From DATGHS01 sp035307785 (GTDB lineage Bacteria; Planctomycetota; Planctomycetia; Gemmatales; Gemmataceae), in the NCBI GenBank assembly GCA_035307785.1, contig DATGHS010000426.1:1-32694 (forward strand): a stretch of DNA of 32,694 nt, read 5' to 3'. Below the pieces are notes generated by a model. The model worked only from the letters and a program-made list of their open reading frames with translations. It made no database searches and was not told the DNA's origin. Both the position numbers and the translations under genes were made by a program. This document shows, in pieces, positions 7,408-16,135 of this stretch; position 1 is the first letter of the stretch, and every line of letters begins with the position of its first letter.

Positions 7408-8118
7408 ATGACCAACGACCGCAGACGATTTCTGGCTACCGGTGCCGCCGTCGGGCTGGGCGCCTTGGCACTGACAGACTTTCCCGCCTTCGGCCAGGAC
7501 AAACTGAAGGACGACAAGAAGAAAGACGAACCCGAAGAAGAGGTCGGCGCAGCCGAAGATTTAATGCGTGAGCACGGGGTGCTGAATCGCATCTTGCTCA
7601 TTTACGAAGAGGGCTTGCGCCGTCTGCGCGACAAAGAAGATGTTTCGCCGGATGCGTTTCACAAACCCGCCACGCTGGTGCGCAAATTCGTGGAGGATTA
7701 TCACGAGAATCTGGAGGAGTGCTTCATTTTCCCCGAATTTGAGAAACGCATGAAGCTGGTCGAATTGACGAAAACCCTGCGCGAGCAGCACAAAGCCGGG
7801 CGCAACGTCACCGATGTTATCTTGCGCAATGCTGCACCGGATGTGTTTCGCAAGGAAGATGCGCGCAAGGAGTTGGTAGCTGCCTGCCAGGCCTTCATCC
7901 GAATGTATCGCCCCCACGAAGCGCGCGAAGACACGGTGCTGTTCCCAGCCTTGCACAAGATTCTGACCGCGAAGCAACTCGACGCCCTTGGCGACAAATT
8001 CGAAGAGGAAGAGAACAAGCTATTTGGCAAGGAAGGGTTTGAAAAAACGGTTGAACAGGTGGCGGTCATCGAGAAGCAATTGGGAATTGAAGACCTGGCG
8101 AAGTTCACGCCGAAGTAG
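7408..8118 (+). CDS. Tat-exported hemerythrin HHE-domain protein
   Basis: The start ATG 7408 is preceded by GAGGAG that overlaps the end of padR, so the two are likely co-transcribed. Residues 1-30 form a twin-arginine signal (DRRRFLATGAAVGLGALAL), then comes an acidic/Lys-rich linker. From about residue 48 a four-helix hemerythrin-type domain carries its expected ligands: EHGVLNR, DYHENLEECFIFPEFE, REQHKAG and PHEAREDTVLFPAL. Such domains bind a di-iron centre that senses or binds oxygen or NO, or repairs iron clusters. The 236-residue length fits an extracytoplasmic single-domain protein. The Tat signal suggests the iron centre is loaded before export. Role with PadR and MFS is unknown. Confidence 0.88.
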   Translation: MTNDRRRFLATGAAVGLGALALTDFPAFGQDKLKDDKKKDEPEEEVGAAEDLMREHGVLNRILLIYEEGLRRLRDKEDVSPDAFHKPATLVRKFVEDYHENLEECFIFPEFEKRMKLVELTKTLREQHKAGRNVTDVILRNAAPDVFRKEDARKELVAACQAFIRMYRPHEAREDTVLFPALHKILTAKQLDALGDKFEEEENKLFGKEGFEKTVEQVAVIEKQLGIEDLAKFTPK

Positions 8119-8130
8119 GCGAACGGAGGC

Positions 8131-8192
8131 ACGAGCCGGAAGCGTAAGCGACGGCGCAATCCGCACATCCGTCGCTTACGCTTCCGGCTCGT
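8131..8192. repeat. perfect 24-bp palindromic repeat, family A (copy 1)
   Basis: The arm 8131-8154 is the exact reverse complement of 8169-8192, with a 14-base spacer. The core AGCCGGAAGCGTAAGCGACGG is related to the cores at 13881-13934 and 19432-19485. It lies just after the stop of the hemerythrin gene and 86 bases before the RND gene. A transcript would form a very stable hairpin able to stop transcription or protect the 3' end. There is no U-run. Confidence 0.9.
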
Positions 8193-8278
8193 AAGGTCAT
8201 CGTCGAAAACAAACGATTCTGCCCGTGCGCGCGCAATCGTCGGTTAGACTGGATGTACCACCGCTTGAGAAATTGTCC

Positions 8279-11200
8279 ATGAATCCAATTGTCTTTGCTC
8301 TCCGCCACCCCATCACCGTCATGGTCTTCATGGTGGCCATTATTGCTGGCGGTTTGCTCGTTTTGCCCATCGCTCCGGACACCGTGCCCCGGCCGACCAT
8401 GAAGGTGGATATTTTCCCGAGCCTCAATCTTCCGGTCATCTATGTGGCCCAGCCGTATGGCGGCATGGACCCGGACCAGATGGAAGGCTTGCTCACCTAT
8501 TACTACGAGTACCACTTTCTCTACATCGGCGGCATCCAGCGCGTTGAGTCGAAGAACATCCAGGGTAACGCCCTGATGAAACTGTACTTCCACCCCGGCA
8601 CCGACATGGCCCAGGCCATGGCGGAAACGGTCCAATACGTCAGCCGCGCGCGGGCCTTCATGCCGCCCGGAACTGTGCCGCCGTTCGTCATGCGCTTCGA
8701 CACCGGCAGCGTGCCGGTCGGCTATCTTACCCTCTCCAGCGATAGCAAGACTATTGGTGAAATTCAGGACCAGGCATTGAACAAAGTCCGGCCCATGTTC
8801 GCGGCCATTCCCGGCGTGTCAGCCCCGCCGCCGTTTGGCGGCAGCATTCGCAGCATCGTGGTGCGCGCCGACCCCGACCGGCTGCGCGCGTATCACCTTT
8901 CTCCCGAAGACGTGGTCAAGGCGCTGACGGCCGGCAACACGATCACCCCTTCCGGCAACGTGCGCATTCAAGAGCAGATGCCGATTGTGCCCGTGAATGC
9001 GATGGTGGTGAAGCCCGTCGAACTGGGCAAGATTTCGATTCCCGTTGCCGAAGGGAAGCAGATCTTCCTGGAAGATGTAGTCGCCCGGGATCCCTACACG
9101 CATTTGCCGCTCATCGAAGATGCCACCGATATTCCGACGGGTTACGCCATCGTCAACGGCCGCCGGGCCGTCTACATTCTCGTCACCAAGCGTGCGGAAG
9201 CGTCCACCCTGGAAGTGGTGAAAAAGGTTCGCGAAAATCTCCCCAAAATGCAAGCCGTGCTGCCCAATGATATCAAGGTGGGCTTTGAATTCGATCAGTC
9301 GCCGTTCGTCGTGAATTCCATGAAGAATGTAGGTATTGAGGCCGGGCTGGGTGCAGCGCTAACTGGGCTAATGGTACTAATCTTCTTGCGCGACTGGCGC
9401 AGCGTGATCGTGGTCGTTCTCAATATTCCGCTGGCGCTTATTGGCTCGATCATCGCGCTTTATCTCGCGGGCCAGACCATCAACCTGATGACCATGGGCG
9501 GTCTGGCTCTCGCCGTCGGTATCCTGGTCGATGAAGCGACGGTGGAAGTCGAGAACATTCACACGCAGTTCGAGCATACCGATTCGATTGCGGTGGCGGT
9601 GCGCCGTGGCAACGCGCAAACGGCCGTTCCGCGTTTGCTGGCCATGCTTTGTATTCTCGCCGTGTTCGTGCCGTCGTTCCTGATGCAGGGGGCGGCACGC
9701 GCCCTCTTCGTGCCGCTGGCGCTGGCGGTCGGCTTCGCCATGATTACCTCGTACATTCTGTCCAGCACGCTGGTGCCGGTGCTGTCGGTCTGGCTGCTGC
9801 GCGGGCACCGGCAATTCGAGGCAGCCAAGGAGACTCGTCGCACCCGGTTTGTGACCAGGGGTTTGAACACTTCGATTGCCTTGCGCTGGCTGGTCATTCC
9901 TGTCTACCTGGTCGTGGCCGGGCTGGCGACCTGGTTCGTCGGCAGCCGTCTCGGGCGGGACATCTTTCCCAATGTCGAAACGAACCAGTTCCAGCTGCGC
10001 ATTCGCGCCCCGACGGGCACGCGCATCGAGCAGAGCGATCAGATTGCGCTGGAAGCGCTAAAGGTCATCGAAGACGAAGCGGGCAAAGACAATGTCCTCA
10101 CGAACATCGGCTACGTAGGGATTGTGCCGCCGAGCTTTCCGATTAACGCCGTCTATCACTGGTCGGGCGGATCGGAAGAGATTGTGCTGCGCGTCGCACT
10201 CAAACCGGGCCGCAAGGAATCGACGGAGGAACTGAAAACGCGGCTGCGCACGAAGTTGGATGCGCATTTGAAGGAATGGTTGGCCCAGAAATGGCTAAAC
10301 GAAGGGATTCCCGAAGGTCGAGCCACGCAGCGCGCCCAAGAGCTTCGGCTCTCGTTTGAGCCGGCCGACATTATCAACACGGTGATGAGTTTCGGCTCGC
10401 CGACGCCGGTGGAGGTGGCCGTCCACGGGCCGAACCTCGCCGACAATCGCGCGCACGCCGAGAAAGTACTGGCGGAACTCCAGAAGATTCCATCACTCAA
10501 GGACTTGCAAGTCACGCAGGCATTCGACTATCCCGCGGTGCGGGTGAACATCAACCGCGAGCGCGCTCGGCAATTGGGCGTGACTGCGGAAGACGTGGGC
10601 TTGGCCCTGCTTTCCGCTACTTCTTCGAGCCGCTTTGTCGTCCCGAATTTCTGGCGCGACCCGGGCAGCGGCATTGGCTATCAGGTGCAAGTAGAAATTC
10701 CTCAAGCCCGAATGAATTCCAAGGCCGAGGTCGAGGCCATTCCGGTGAAACGCACTTCTTCCGGAACGGTGCTGGTGCGCGACGTGGCCGACGTGATCGA
10801 TAGCACGATGCCCGAAGAATATGACCGCTATCAGATGCGACGTGTGGTGAGCATGACGGCCAACATTGAAGGCGAAGACCTGGGCCGAGTGACGACGCGA
10901 CTCGAGGACGCGATCAAGAAAGCCGGCCAGCCGCCGCAGGCAGTGGAAGTGGAGATTCGCGGCCAGGTGGCTCCCATGAACGAAATGTCCCGCGGGCTGC
11001 TGCTCGGCCTCGCCTTGGCGGTGGTGGCCATTTTCTTGCTGCTCACCGGCTACTTCCAATCGATCCGTCTGGCGATGATCGCCGTTTCGGCCCTGCCCGC
11101 AGTGATCCTCGGTGCCTTCTTGGCTTTGTGGCTCACACGGACCACGCTGAACATTCAGTCCTTCATGGGCACGATCATGGCGGTCGGTGTCGCCGTGTCG

Positions 11201-11548
11201 AACGCGATTCTACTCGTGACGTTTGCCGACCAGCATTGGCGCGAGGGGATGTCGGCCCGCGATGCCGCCGTGGCCGGGGCGCGCGGCCGAATGCGGCCGA
11301 TTCTTATGACAAGCAGCGCCATGATCGCCGGCATGCTACCGATGGCATTGGCGATCCATGAAGGCAGCGAGCAGACGGCCCCGCTGGGTCGCGCCGTGAT
11401 CGGCGGGCTCGCGGCTAGCGTGGTCGCCACGCTGTTCGTACTTCCGGCGGTGTTTACGTGGATCCAGGGTTGGTACAAGCCCAAGTCGGTGTCGCTGGAT
11501 CCGGGGGATCAGCAGAGTGCGTATTTTGTCGAAGGGTTTGCTCATTGA
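8279..11548 (+). CDS. RND-family efflux pump, inner-membrane subunit (HAE/AcrB-like)
   Basis: The 1089-residue product has the normal RND size and layout: TM1 (residues 10-30), a large periplasmic loop, TM2-6, TM7, a second large loop and TM8-12. The TM4 proton-relay motif reads GILVDEATVEVENI, with Asp418-Glu419 in place of the Asp-Asp pair of AcrB. The TM10-11 motif reads VGVAVSNAILLVTFAD. RND pumps use the proton gradient to move drugs or metals from inner membrane and periplasm to an outer-membrane channel. ATG 8279 gives the standard N-terminus MNPIVFALRHPITVMVF; an in-frame GTG at 8225 adds nothing family-like. It is followed by its adaptor at 11639. Substrate cannot be told; the acidic pair fits the drug (HAE) rather than the heavy-metal class only weakly. 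Confidence 0.93.
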   Translation: MNPIVFALRHPITVMVFMVAIIAGGLLVLPIAPDTVPRPTMKVDIFPSLNLPVIYVAQPYGGMDPDQMEGLLTYYYEYHFLYIGGIQRVESKNIQGNALMKLYFHPGTDMAQAMAETVQYVSRARAFMPPGTVPPFVMRFDTGSVPVGYLTLSSDSKTIGEIQDQALNKVRPMFAAIPGVSAPPPFGGSIRSIVVRADPDRLRAYHLSPEDVVKALTAGNTITPSGNVRIQEQMPIVPVNAMVVKPVELGKISIPVAEGKQIFLEDVVARDPYTHLPLIEDATDIPTGYAIVNGRRAVYILVTKRAEASTLEVVKKVRENLPKMQAVLPNDIKVGFEFDQSPFVVNSMKNVGIEAGLGAALTGLMVLIFLRDWRSVIVVVLNIPLALIGSIIALYLAGQTINLMTMGGLALAVGILVDEATVEVENIHTQFEHTDSIAVAVRRGNAQTAVPRLLAMLCILAVFVPSFLMQGAARALFVPLALAVGFAMITSYILSSTLVPVLSVWLLRGHRQFEAAKETRRTRFVTRGLNTSIALRWLVIPVYLVVAGLATWFVGSRLGRDIFPNVETNQFQLRIRAPTGTRIEQSDQIALEALKVIEDEAGKDNVLTNIGYVGIVPPSFPINAVYHWSGGSEEIVLRVALKPGRKESTEELKTRLRTKLDAHLKEWLAQKWLNEGIPEGRATQRAQELRLSFEPADIINTVMSFGSPTPVEVAVHGPNLADNRAHAEKVLAELQKIPSLKDLQVTQAFDYPAVRVNINRERARQLGVTAEDVGLALLSATSSSRFVVPNFWRDPGSGIGYQVQVEIPQARMNSKAEVEAIPVKRTSSGTVLVRDVADVIDSTMPEEYDRYQMRRVVSMTANIEGEDLGRVTTRLEDAIKKAGQPPQAVEVEIRGQVAPMNEMSRGLLLGLALAVVAIFLLLTGYFQSIRLAMIAVSALPAVILGAFLALWLTRTTLNIQSFMGTIMAVGVAVSNAILLVTFADQHWREGMSARDAAVAGARGRMRPILMTSSAMIAGMLPMALAIHEGSEQTAPLGRAVIGGLAASVVATLFVLPAVFTWIQGWYKPKSVSLDPGDQQSAYFVEGFAH

Positions 11549-11623
11549 TTAGCCGCGAGGCGGAGTCTGCGAGCCGTGCGCGCGGGGCCGCGCTCGGCTC
11601 CGTAGACTCCGCCTCGCGGCTAA
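11549..11623. repeat. perfect 20-bp palindromic repeat between RND and adaptor genes
   Basis: The arm 11549-11568 (TTAGCCGCGAGGCGGAGTCT) is the exact reverse complement of 11604-11623. Inside the 35-base spacer a second stem is possible (GAGCCG near 11571 with CGGCTC near 11594). The left arm begins right at the stop of the RND gene. Its start (TAGCCGCGAG) resembles family A elements but the rest has diverged. It might lower readthrough into the adaptor gene or stabilise the upstream mRNA. Confidence 0.9.
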
Positions 11624-11638
11624 CCGAAGGGGATGAAC

Positions 11639-12967
11639 ATGTTAGCGCGTCGTATTTGGTTGTGTGTTTCACTCGTAGCGCTCATCGCCGCCGGCTGCCA
11701 GCGCACCGAAATGGCCTCGCAGCAACCTGGCGCCGCGGCAACGCCGAAAGTCGCCATCGTAAAGCCCGACAAGCGCAAGATCAAGCATTCGGTCGATCAG
11801 CCGGGTTATGTGCGGGCGGATCAAGAATCGCCGCTGGCGGCGAAGATTGCGGGCTACGTGAGCAAGGTCAACGTCGATATCGGCGACCGCGTAAAGGAAG
11901 GGCAAGTGCTGGCCGAAATTTCAGTGCCGGAACTCGATGAGGAAGTGAAGCAAAAACAAGCCATCGTGCGGCAGATCGAAGCGAACGTCCAGCAAGCCGA
12001 GAAGGCCGTTCTTACTGCCAACGCCCAGGTCGAATCGGCCCTGGCGCTGGTGACGGAAGCGGAGGCCGGCGTGGCCCGGGCCGATGCCAGCTGGCAGCGC
12101 TGGTCGAGCGAAGCCGAGCGCATGACGATGCTGGCCAAGAAAAACGTGGTCGATGAACAGGGTCGCGACGAAACAATCAACCAGGCCAAGGCAGCATCGG
12201 CCTGGAAAGATGAATCGTTGGCGAAAGTCGGTTCGGCCAAGGCCGCGCATCGTCGCTGGCAGGCGGAACTCGCCAAGGCCCAGATCGACGTATTGGCCGA
12301 ACAGAAGAGGCTCAAGGCTGCCCAGGCGGACCATGAGCGCGTGAAAGCGTTGCAACAATACGAGTCGATCCGAGCGCCGTATTCGGCGGTCATCACGCGC
12401 CGGCTGGTCGATCCCGGTTGGCTTTTGGAACAAGGTAAGCAGCAGCCGCTGTTCCAGGTGGCCGACATCCGGAAAGTGCGCGTGATCATCGAGGTGCCGG
12501 AAATCGATTCCGCTGATGTCAGGCTCAACGATCCGGTCACCATCCAGATTCAAGCCCTGGGCAGCCAGCCGATTGAAGGCTCTGACATCAAGGTGAGCCG
12601 CACGTCGAGTTCCCTCAACGAGCAAGCACGCACCCTGCGCGTGGAAATCGATTTAGATAATAAAAACGGCAAATATTTCCCCGGTGCTTATGCCTACGTG
12701 CGCATTCACATCGACTTGCCGCCTGTGCGCGCGGTGCCGGCCAAGGCGCTCAGCAAGGCCGGCGAAACTATGGCGTGCTTTTTCCTGCAAGACGGCAAGG
12801 CGGTGCGGACGAAGGTGAAAGCCGGCCGCAGCGATGGGGAATGGACGGAAGTGGTTTCGTGGCAGAAACCGGGCACGAACGACTGGGTGCCCTTCAGCGG
12901 CGACGAGACGATCATTGCGAATCCGCCGGCGAATCTCACCGATGGGGCGACGGTGGAGGTGGGGTAG
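11639..12967 (+). CDS. RND efflux periplasmic adaptor (HlyD/MFP family) lipoprotein
   Basis: The protein links the RND pump to a TolC-type channel in the periplasm. It starts with a lipoprotein signal: MLARRIWLCVSLVALIAAGC with Cys as the lipidation site. A lipoyl/barrel-sandwich half follows (PLAAKIAGYVSKVNVDIGDR, VKEGQVLAEISVPELDEEV), then a long Ala/Glu-rich coiled-coil hairpin (residues about 105-235), then the second lipoyl half (YESIRAPYSAVITRRLVDPG) and beta-barrel/membrane-proximal domains up to the end. Length is 442 residues. Two ATGs are in frame; GAAGGGG at 11626 is about right for 11639 and too close for 11633. The GC-rich palindrome separates it from the pump gene, but co-transcription is likely. 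Confidence 0.92.
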   Translation: MLARRIWLCVSLVALIAAGCQRTEMASQQPGAAATPKVAIVKPDKRKIKHSVDQPGYVRADQESPLAAKIAGYVSKVNVDIGDRVKEGQVLAEISVPELDEEVKQKQAIVRQIEANVQQAEKAVLTANAQVESALALVTEAEAGVARADASWQRWSSEAERMTMLAKKNVVDEQGRDETINQAKAASAWKDESLAKVGSAKAAHRRWQAELAKAQIDVLAEQKRLKAAQADHERVKALQQYESIRAPYSAVITRRLVDPGWLLEQGKQQPLFQVADIRKVRVIIEVPEIDSADVRLNDPVTIQIQALGSQPIEGSDIKVSRTSSSLNEQARTLRVEIDLDNKNGKYFPGAYAYVRIHIDLPPVRAVPAKALSKAGETMACFFLQDGKAVRTKVKAGRSDGEWTEVVSWQKPGTNDWVPFSGDETIIANPPANLTDGATVEVG

Positions 12968-12996
12968 TAGTTGCGATTCAGCAACGACTTTCAAGA

Positions 12997-13026
12997 TTGT
13001 GACTTGCCCGCGCGAACAGATATAAT
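12997..13026 (+). promoter_or_regulatory. likely sigma70-type promoter for the DUF433/DUF5615 locus
   Basis: A perfect -10 box TATAAT (13021-13026) is preceded by TTGTGA (12997-13002) with an 18-base spacer. It lies 37 bases upstream of the antitoxin ATG at 13063 and 29 bases after the end of the efflux operon, so the toxin-antitoxin locus has its own transcription start. Confidence 0.65.
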
Positions 13027-13062
13027 CGTTTGGGATGGACTGTTTTAAAGAGGGACTAACCC

Positions 13063-13317
13063 ATGGCGAAATCAGATATCCAAGACGCCAGTTGGGTGCG
13101 GAAAACACCTGGGGTTTGCGGGGGCGACGCCTGCATTCGCAATACGCGCATTCCCGTTTGGCTGCTCGTCGCGTGGATGAAAGACGGCTTGAACGACGAG
13201 CGGATCGCCACCATCACCCTGATGTTACGCCAGCAAATCTGACGGCGGCCCGCGAATACTATGCACAAAATCCGCGAGAAATTGACGAAGCTACTCGCCT
13301 CAATGAGGCTCCCAAAC
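13063..13317 (+). pseudogene. DUF433-family antitoxin, frameshifted
   Basis: From ATG 13063 the frame encodes MAKSDIQDASWVRKTPGVCG and then GDACIRNTRIPVWLLVAWM, the N-terminal half of DUF433 with its CGG-x-xCIR-x-TRIPVW signature. It stops at TGA 13240-13242 after only 59 residues. The missing half (HHPDVTPANLTAAREYYA, then REIDEATRLNE) is present but in the frame offset by one, from about 13212 onward. One lost base, or a -1 shift near 13208-13214, would join them. The shifted frame has no stop until 13481, well inside the toxin, so the C-terminus looks abnormal too. DUF433 proteins are usually antitoxins paired with DUF5615 toxins, as here. Either a mutation or a read error explains it. Confidence 0.75.
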
Positions 13318-13402
13318 AAAACCGTCCGGCGTTCTCACCGTCATTCTTGCATCCGCGGGAACACCGTCTATTAGGTTGCTCTTTCCTTAGGAGGACTGAG
13401 CA

Positions 13403-13747
13403 ATGGCTCATTTATTCGCGGATGAAAGCTTCGACTATCCGGTTGTCATCGAGCTTCGCAACCTTGGTCACGATGTATTGACCGCACAAGATGCCGGCCA
13501 AGCGAGTCAGGGAATCCCCGACACCGCTGTTTTGGCCTATGCCACGTCGGTGGTTCGGGCCGTGTTGACGTTTACTCATCGGCATTTTCGTCGACTACAT
13601 TCCATTCAGCAGCCGCATGCAGGCATCATTTCGTGTACCCATGACGACGACGTGGTCGCGCTGGCACAGCGAATCCATCAGGCTATTTCGAATTTACTTG
13701 CGTTAGACAATCAATTCCTACGAATTATTCGACCCGCTAAACCGTGA
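13403..13747 (+). CDS. DUF5615 PIN-like toxin
   Basis: The product has 114 residues and a strong Shine-Dalgarno (GGAGG, 13391-13395) ahead of ATG 13403. The start MAHLFADESFDYPVVIELRN with its Asp-Glu pair, the LGHDVLTAQDAGQ segment and THRHFRRLH near residue 56 match the DUF5615 (Mut7-C-like PIN fold) family. Members are predicted RNases acting as toxins with DUF433 partners. The usual position for an acidic residue in the LT-x-N/D-RDF motif reads LTFTHRHF, so one catalytic acid may be missing. The gene is intact although its antitoxin is broken, which suggests a weak or inactive toxin, a surviving short antitoxin, or an error in the upstream sequence. Confidence 0.8.
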   Translation: MAHLFADESFDYPVVIELRNLGHDVLTAQDAGQASQGIPDTAVLAYATSVVRAVLTFTHRHFRRLHSIQQPHAGIISCTHDDDVVALAQRIHQAISNLLALDNQFLRIIRPAKP

Positions 13748-13880
13748 GTCTTGATGTTCCTGTATCTCAACTCTCCATTAGCAGCCGGTACGCCCGGGTG
13801 AGGTCGAGAACGCAGCGCAGTACGGATGGGTGCAGCGCGGGCAACCAACCTATTAAGACGTCTACTTCAAACAGATGGGT

Positions 13881-13934
13881 TAGCCCGAAGCGCCAGCGAG
13901 GGCAAACGACATCCCTCGCTCGCGCTTCGGGCTA
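13881..13934. repeat. 22-bp palindromic repeat, family A (copy 2)
   Basis: The arm 13881-13902 (core AGCCCGAAGCGCCAGCGAGGG) pairs with 13913-13934 with one mismatch, around a 10-base spacer. The core matches the elements at 8131 and 19432. It lies between the converging DUF5615 gene (+) and S46 peptidase gene (-) and could act as a terminator for both. The remaining bases of this 230-base gap (13748-13880) show no gene or motif. Confidence 0.9.
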
Positions 13935-13977
13935 GCGGGCCCACCGAATTAAGATGAACGGTCAACTACCATTTTCG

Positions 13978-16056
13978 TTACTTCCCCGTCAATTCATTCG
14001 CCAGGTCCTGCGCTTCGTACACTTTGCGGAGCGCCTCCACAATGCCGGCGGAATGCACGGCCAGCGAGCGGCCTTCCTTTTCGTCGAAGATGAAGTCCCA
14101 CACCAGCGATTGAATGTTGCCATCGAAGACGATGCCCACCAGCTCGGCATTCTTGTTGATCACCGGGCTGCCGGAATTGCCGCCGATGATGTCGGCCGTG
14201 AAGACGAAATTCAGCGGCGTGCTCAGCGTGAGCTTGTCCTTTTGCTTTTCCCAACGCGGCGGCAAGTCGAACGGCGGCTTGTTCTTCATCTGGGCCGAGC
14301 GCTCGTACAGACCGTGGAAATTCGTCTCAAACGGAATTTGCTTGCCGTTCTCTTCGTAGCCCTTCACAGCGCCGTAGGACAGCCGAAGCGTGAAGGTGGC
14401 ATCCGGGTATACCGAATCACCTTCCAAGGCGTATTTCGATTTTGCAATCTGGGAGTGGGCCTGGCGCTTCACTTCATCAACCTCCGTATCCATAATCTTG
14501 CGCACCTTGCGCGAGATGGGATCAATGAGCCGCGCGAGTTCGACCATCGGATCCTTGCAAGCATCAACGGCCTGCTGGCCGCCTTCGAAAAGCTTTTTGC
14601 GCAACTCCACATCTTTGAGCTTACTGCCCAGCACGAGTTCCGCGGCCCGGTCGTGCGGCGATTTGCCGCCCAACACCTTCTTCACCATTTCGTCTTTCTC
14701 GCCGTACTGATAGCAGAGCAGCGTAAGTGAGTCCGTGAGCGTCAGAATCTCCAGATCGTCGTAGATCGGCTCCTCAGAGAAGAGCTGAAACTTCATTGGC
14801 TCCTTGTTGGAATCCACAAATTCGCGCAAGCGCTCGCCGTTGGGCTTGGGAAATTCTTCGGCTGCGCGAAGCAGCGTGCGCGCGACGCCGAAGAGTTGGC
14901 TATTGAAACCGGAACGGCCTTCGTACATGAGAAAATCCTTGGCGACCTCGCGGCGCTTGGTTTCGGCCTTCGCGATGCGGTCCCAGGCGTCGGCTGCGCT
15001 CTTCAATTCCGGATTGGAAGCGACCGCCTTACGAAGTTTCTCTTCTTCGGCTTGTTTGCGCGCCATGAGTGCCGGGTCGAGCAGGCCGGCCAGGCCGCCG
15101 TCGCGCGCCTTGCGGCTGTTCTGCACGCCGAACAATTCGTCGCGGGCCCGGCGAGCATTCTCCTCGCTCCGCTGGCTCCACGACATCAGCGCCACTTCCA
15201 TGCGGTTGAGCCGTTGCAGCACGAAGGGGTAGCCGAAGTCTCGCAAGTAAGCGAGTTCGGCCATCGTATTTTGCCGATCCGTCCGGCCGGGATTGCCGGA
15301 AACAAACACGAGTTCATTGTCGCCCGCACCATGCGCGCTCCACTTGAAGTAATGCTTGGCCTGGAGCGGTTTATCGTTCTCGTAGACGCGGAAGAAGCAG
15401 ATATCCAGGTCGTAGCGCGGATACTCGAAGTTGTCCGGGTCGCCGCCGAAGAAGGCGATCTGCTGCTCCGGCGCGAAGACGAGCCGCACGTCGGTATAGC
15501 GCTTGTAACGATACAGGTGATACTGCCCGCCCTGGTAGAGCGTGATCACGTTCGAGCGCAGCCCGGTTTTCTCTTGCGATTCCTTTTCGATCTTGGCCAT
15601 CACGGACCGTCGAGCCTTGAAGGCGTCTTCCGCGCTCATGTCCGGCTTCACAGCGCCTTCCACTTCCTTGGTCACGTCCACGATTTCTTCGAGCACGTTC
15701 AATTCCAGGTCGAGACATTTCTTTTCTTCGGCAGAAGTCTTGGCGTAGAAACCGTCGGCCAGGTAGTTGTGCTTCTCGTCGCTCATCTTCTGGAGCGCGT
15801 CGGCCCCTACGTGATGATTCGTCATCACCAGCCCGTTGGCCGAAACAAAGGAGCCGGAGCCGCCGCTGTTGAAACGGACCGACGAGCGCATCACATGGTC
15901 ATACCATTCCGGCCCCGCATCGAAGCCGTATTTCTCCTTGAGTTGCTTCTTGGGCGGGTTATTGAAGAGCCACAGGCCTTCATCGGCGGGGGCCTCGGCA
16001 GCCGGTACAGTCATGGCCAATGCCAACACTCCTAACAAGAGATCAGAACGACGCAT
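13978..16056 (-). CDS. S46-family dipeptidyl peptidase (DPP7/DPP11-like)
   Basis: S46 peptidases cut dipeptides from the N-terminus of oligopeptides in the periplasm. The 692-residue length fits. A signal peptide (MRRSDLLLGVLALAMTVPAA) precedes the chymotrypsin-like double barrel. Visible catalytic parts are the His in GLVMTNHHVG (residues 81-82), the Asp in GDPDNFEYPRYDLDICFFR (Asp218 by alignment with the family) and Ser628 in GGNSGSPV. The helical S46 domain lies between about residues 230 and 520. AAGGAG stands nine bases upstream of ATG. It follows the OPT transporter gene by 79 bases on the same strand, suggesting that dipeptide release and peptide uptake are coupled. The P1 specificity (hydrophobic or acidic) cannot be decided here. 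Confidence 0.93.
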   Translation of the reverse strand: MRRSDLLLGVLALAMTVPAAEAPADEGLWLFNNPPKKQLKEKYGFDAGPEWYDHVMRSSVRFNSGGSGSFVSANGLVMTNHHVGADALQKMSDEKHNYLADGFYAKTSAEEKKCLDLELNVLEEIVDVTKEVEGAVKPDMSAEDAFKARRSVMAKIEKESQEKTGLRSNVITLYQGGQYHLYRYKRYTDVRLVFAPEQQIAFFGGDPDNFEYPRYDLDICFFRVYENDKPLQAKHYFKWSAHGAGDNELVFVSGNPGRTDRQNTMAELAYLRDFGYPFVLQRLNRMEVALMSWSQRSEENARRARDELFGVQNSRKARDGGLAGLLDPALMARKQAEEEKLRKAVASNPELKSAADAWDRIAKAETKRREVAKDFLMYEGRSGFNSQLFGVARTLLRAAEEFPKPNGERLREFVDSNKEPMKFQLFSEEPIYDDLEILTLTDSLTLLCYQYGEKDEMVKKVLGGKSPHDRAAELVLGSKLKDVELRKKLFEGGQQAVDACKDPMVELARLIDPISRKVRKIMDTEVDEVKRQAHSQIAKSKYALEGDSVYPDATFTLRLSYGAVKGYEENGKQIPFETNFHGLYERSAQMKNKPPFDLPPRWEKQKDKLTLSTPLNFVFTADIIGGNSGSPVINKNAELVGIVFDGNIQSLVWDFIFDEKEGRSLAVHSAGIVEALRKVYEAQDLANELTGK

Positions 16057-16135
16057 GATGCAGGCTCCTTTGCGGAATTAAAGATTGACCCAAAGCCTCT
16101 GTGCGGCGAGCGAAAGGTTATCGATGTTTTTTCAG

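Noticed and set aside
13744..13935. Open frame after the DUF5615 gene
   Set aside because: Low-complexity Ser/Arg product that runs into the palindromic repeat; no ribosome site.
14896..16035. Long open frame on the + strand
   Set aside because: It lies wholly antisense to the S46 peptidase, has no family features, and arises from the high-GC codon pattern of the real gene.
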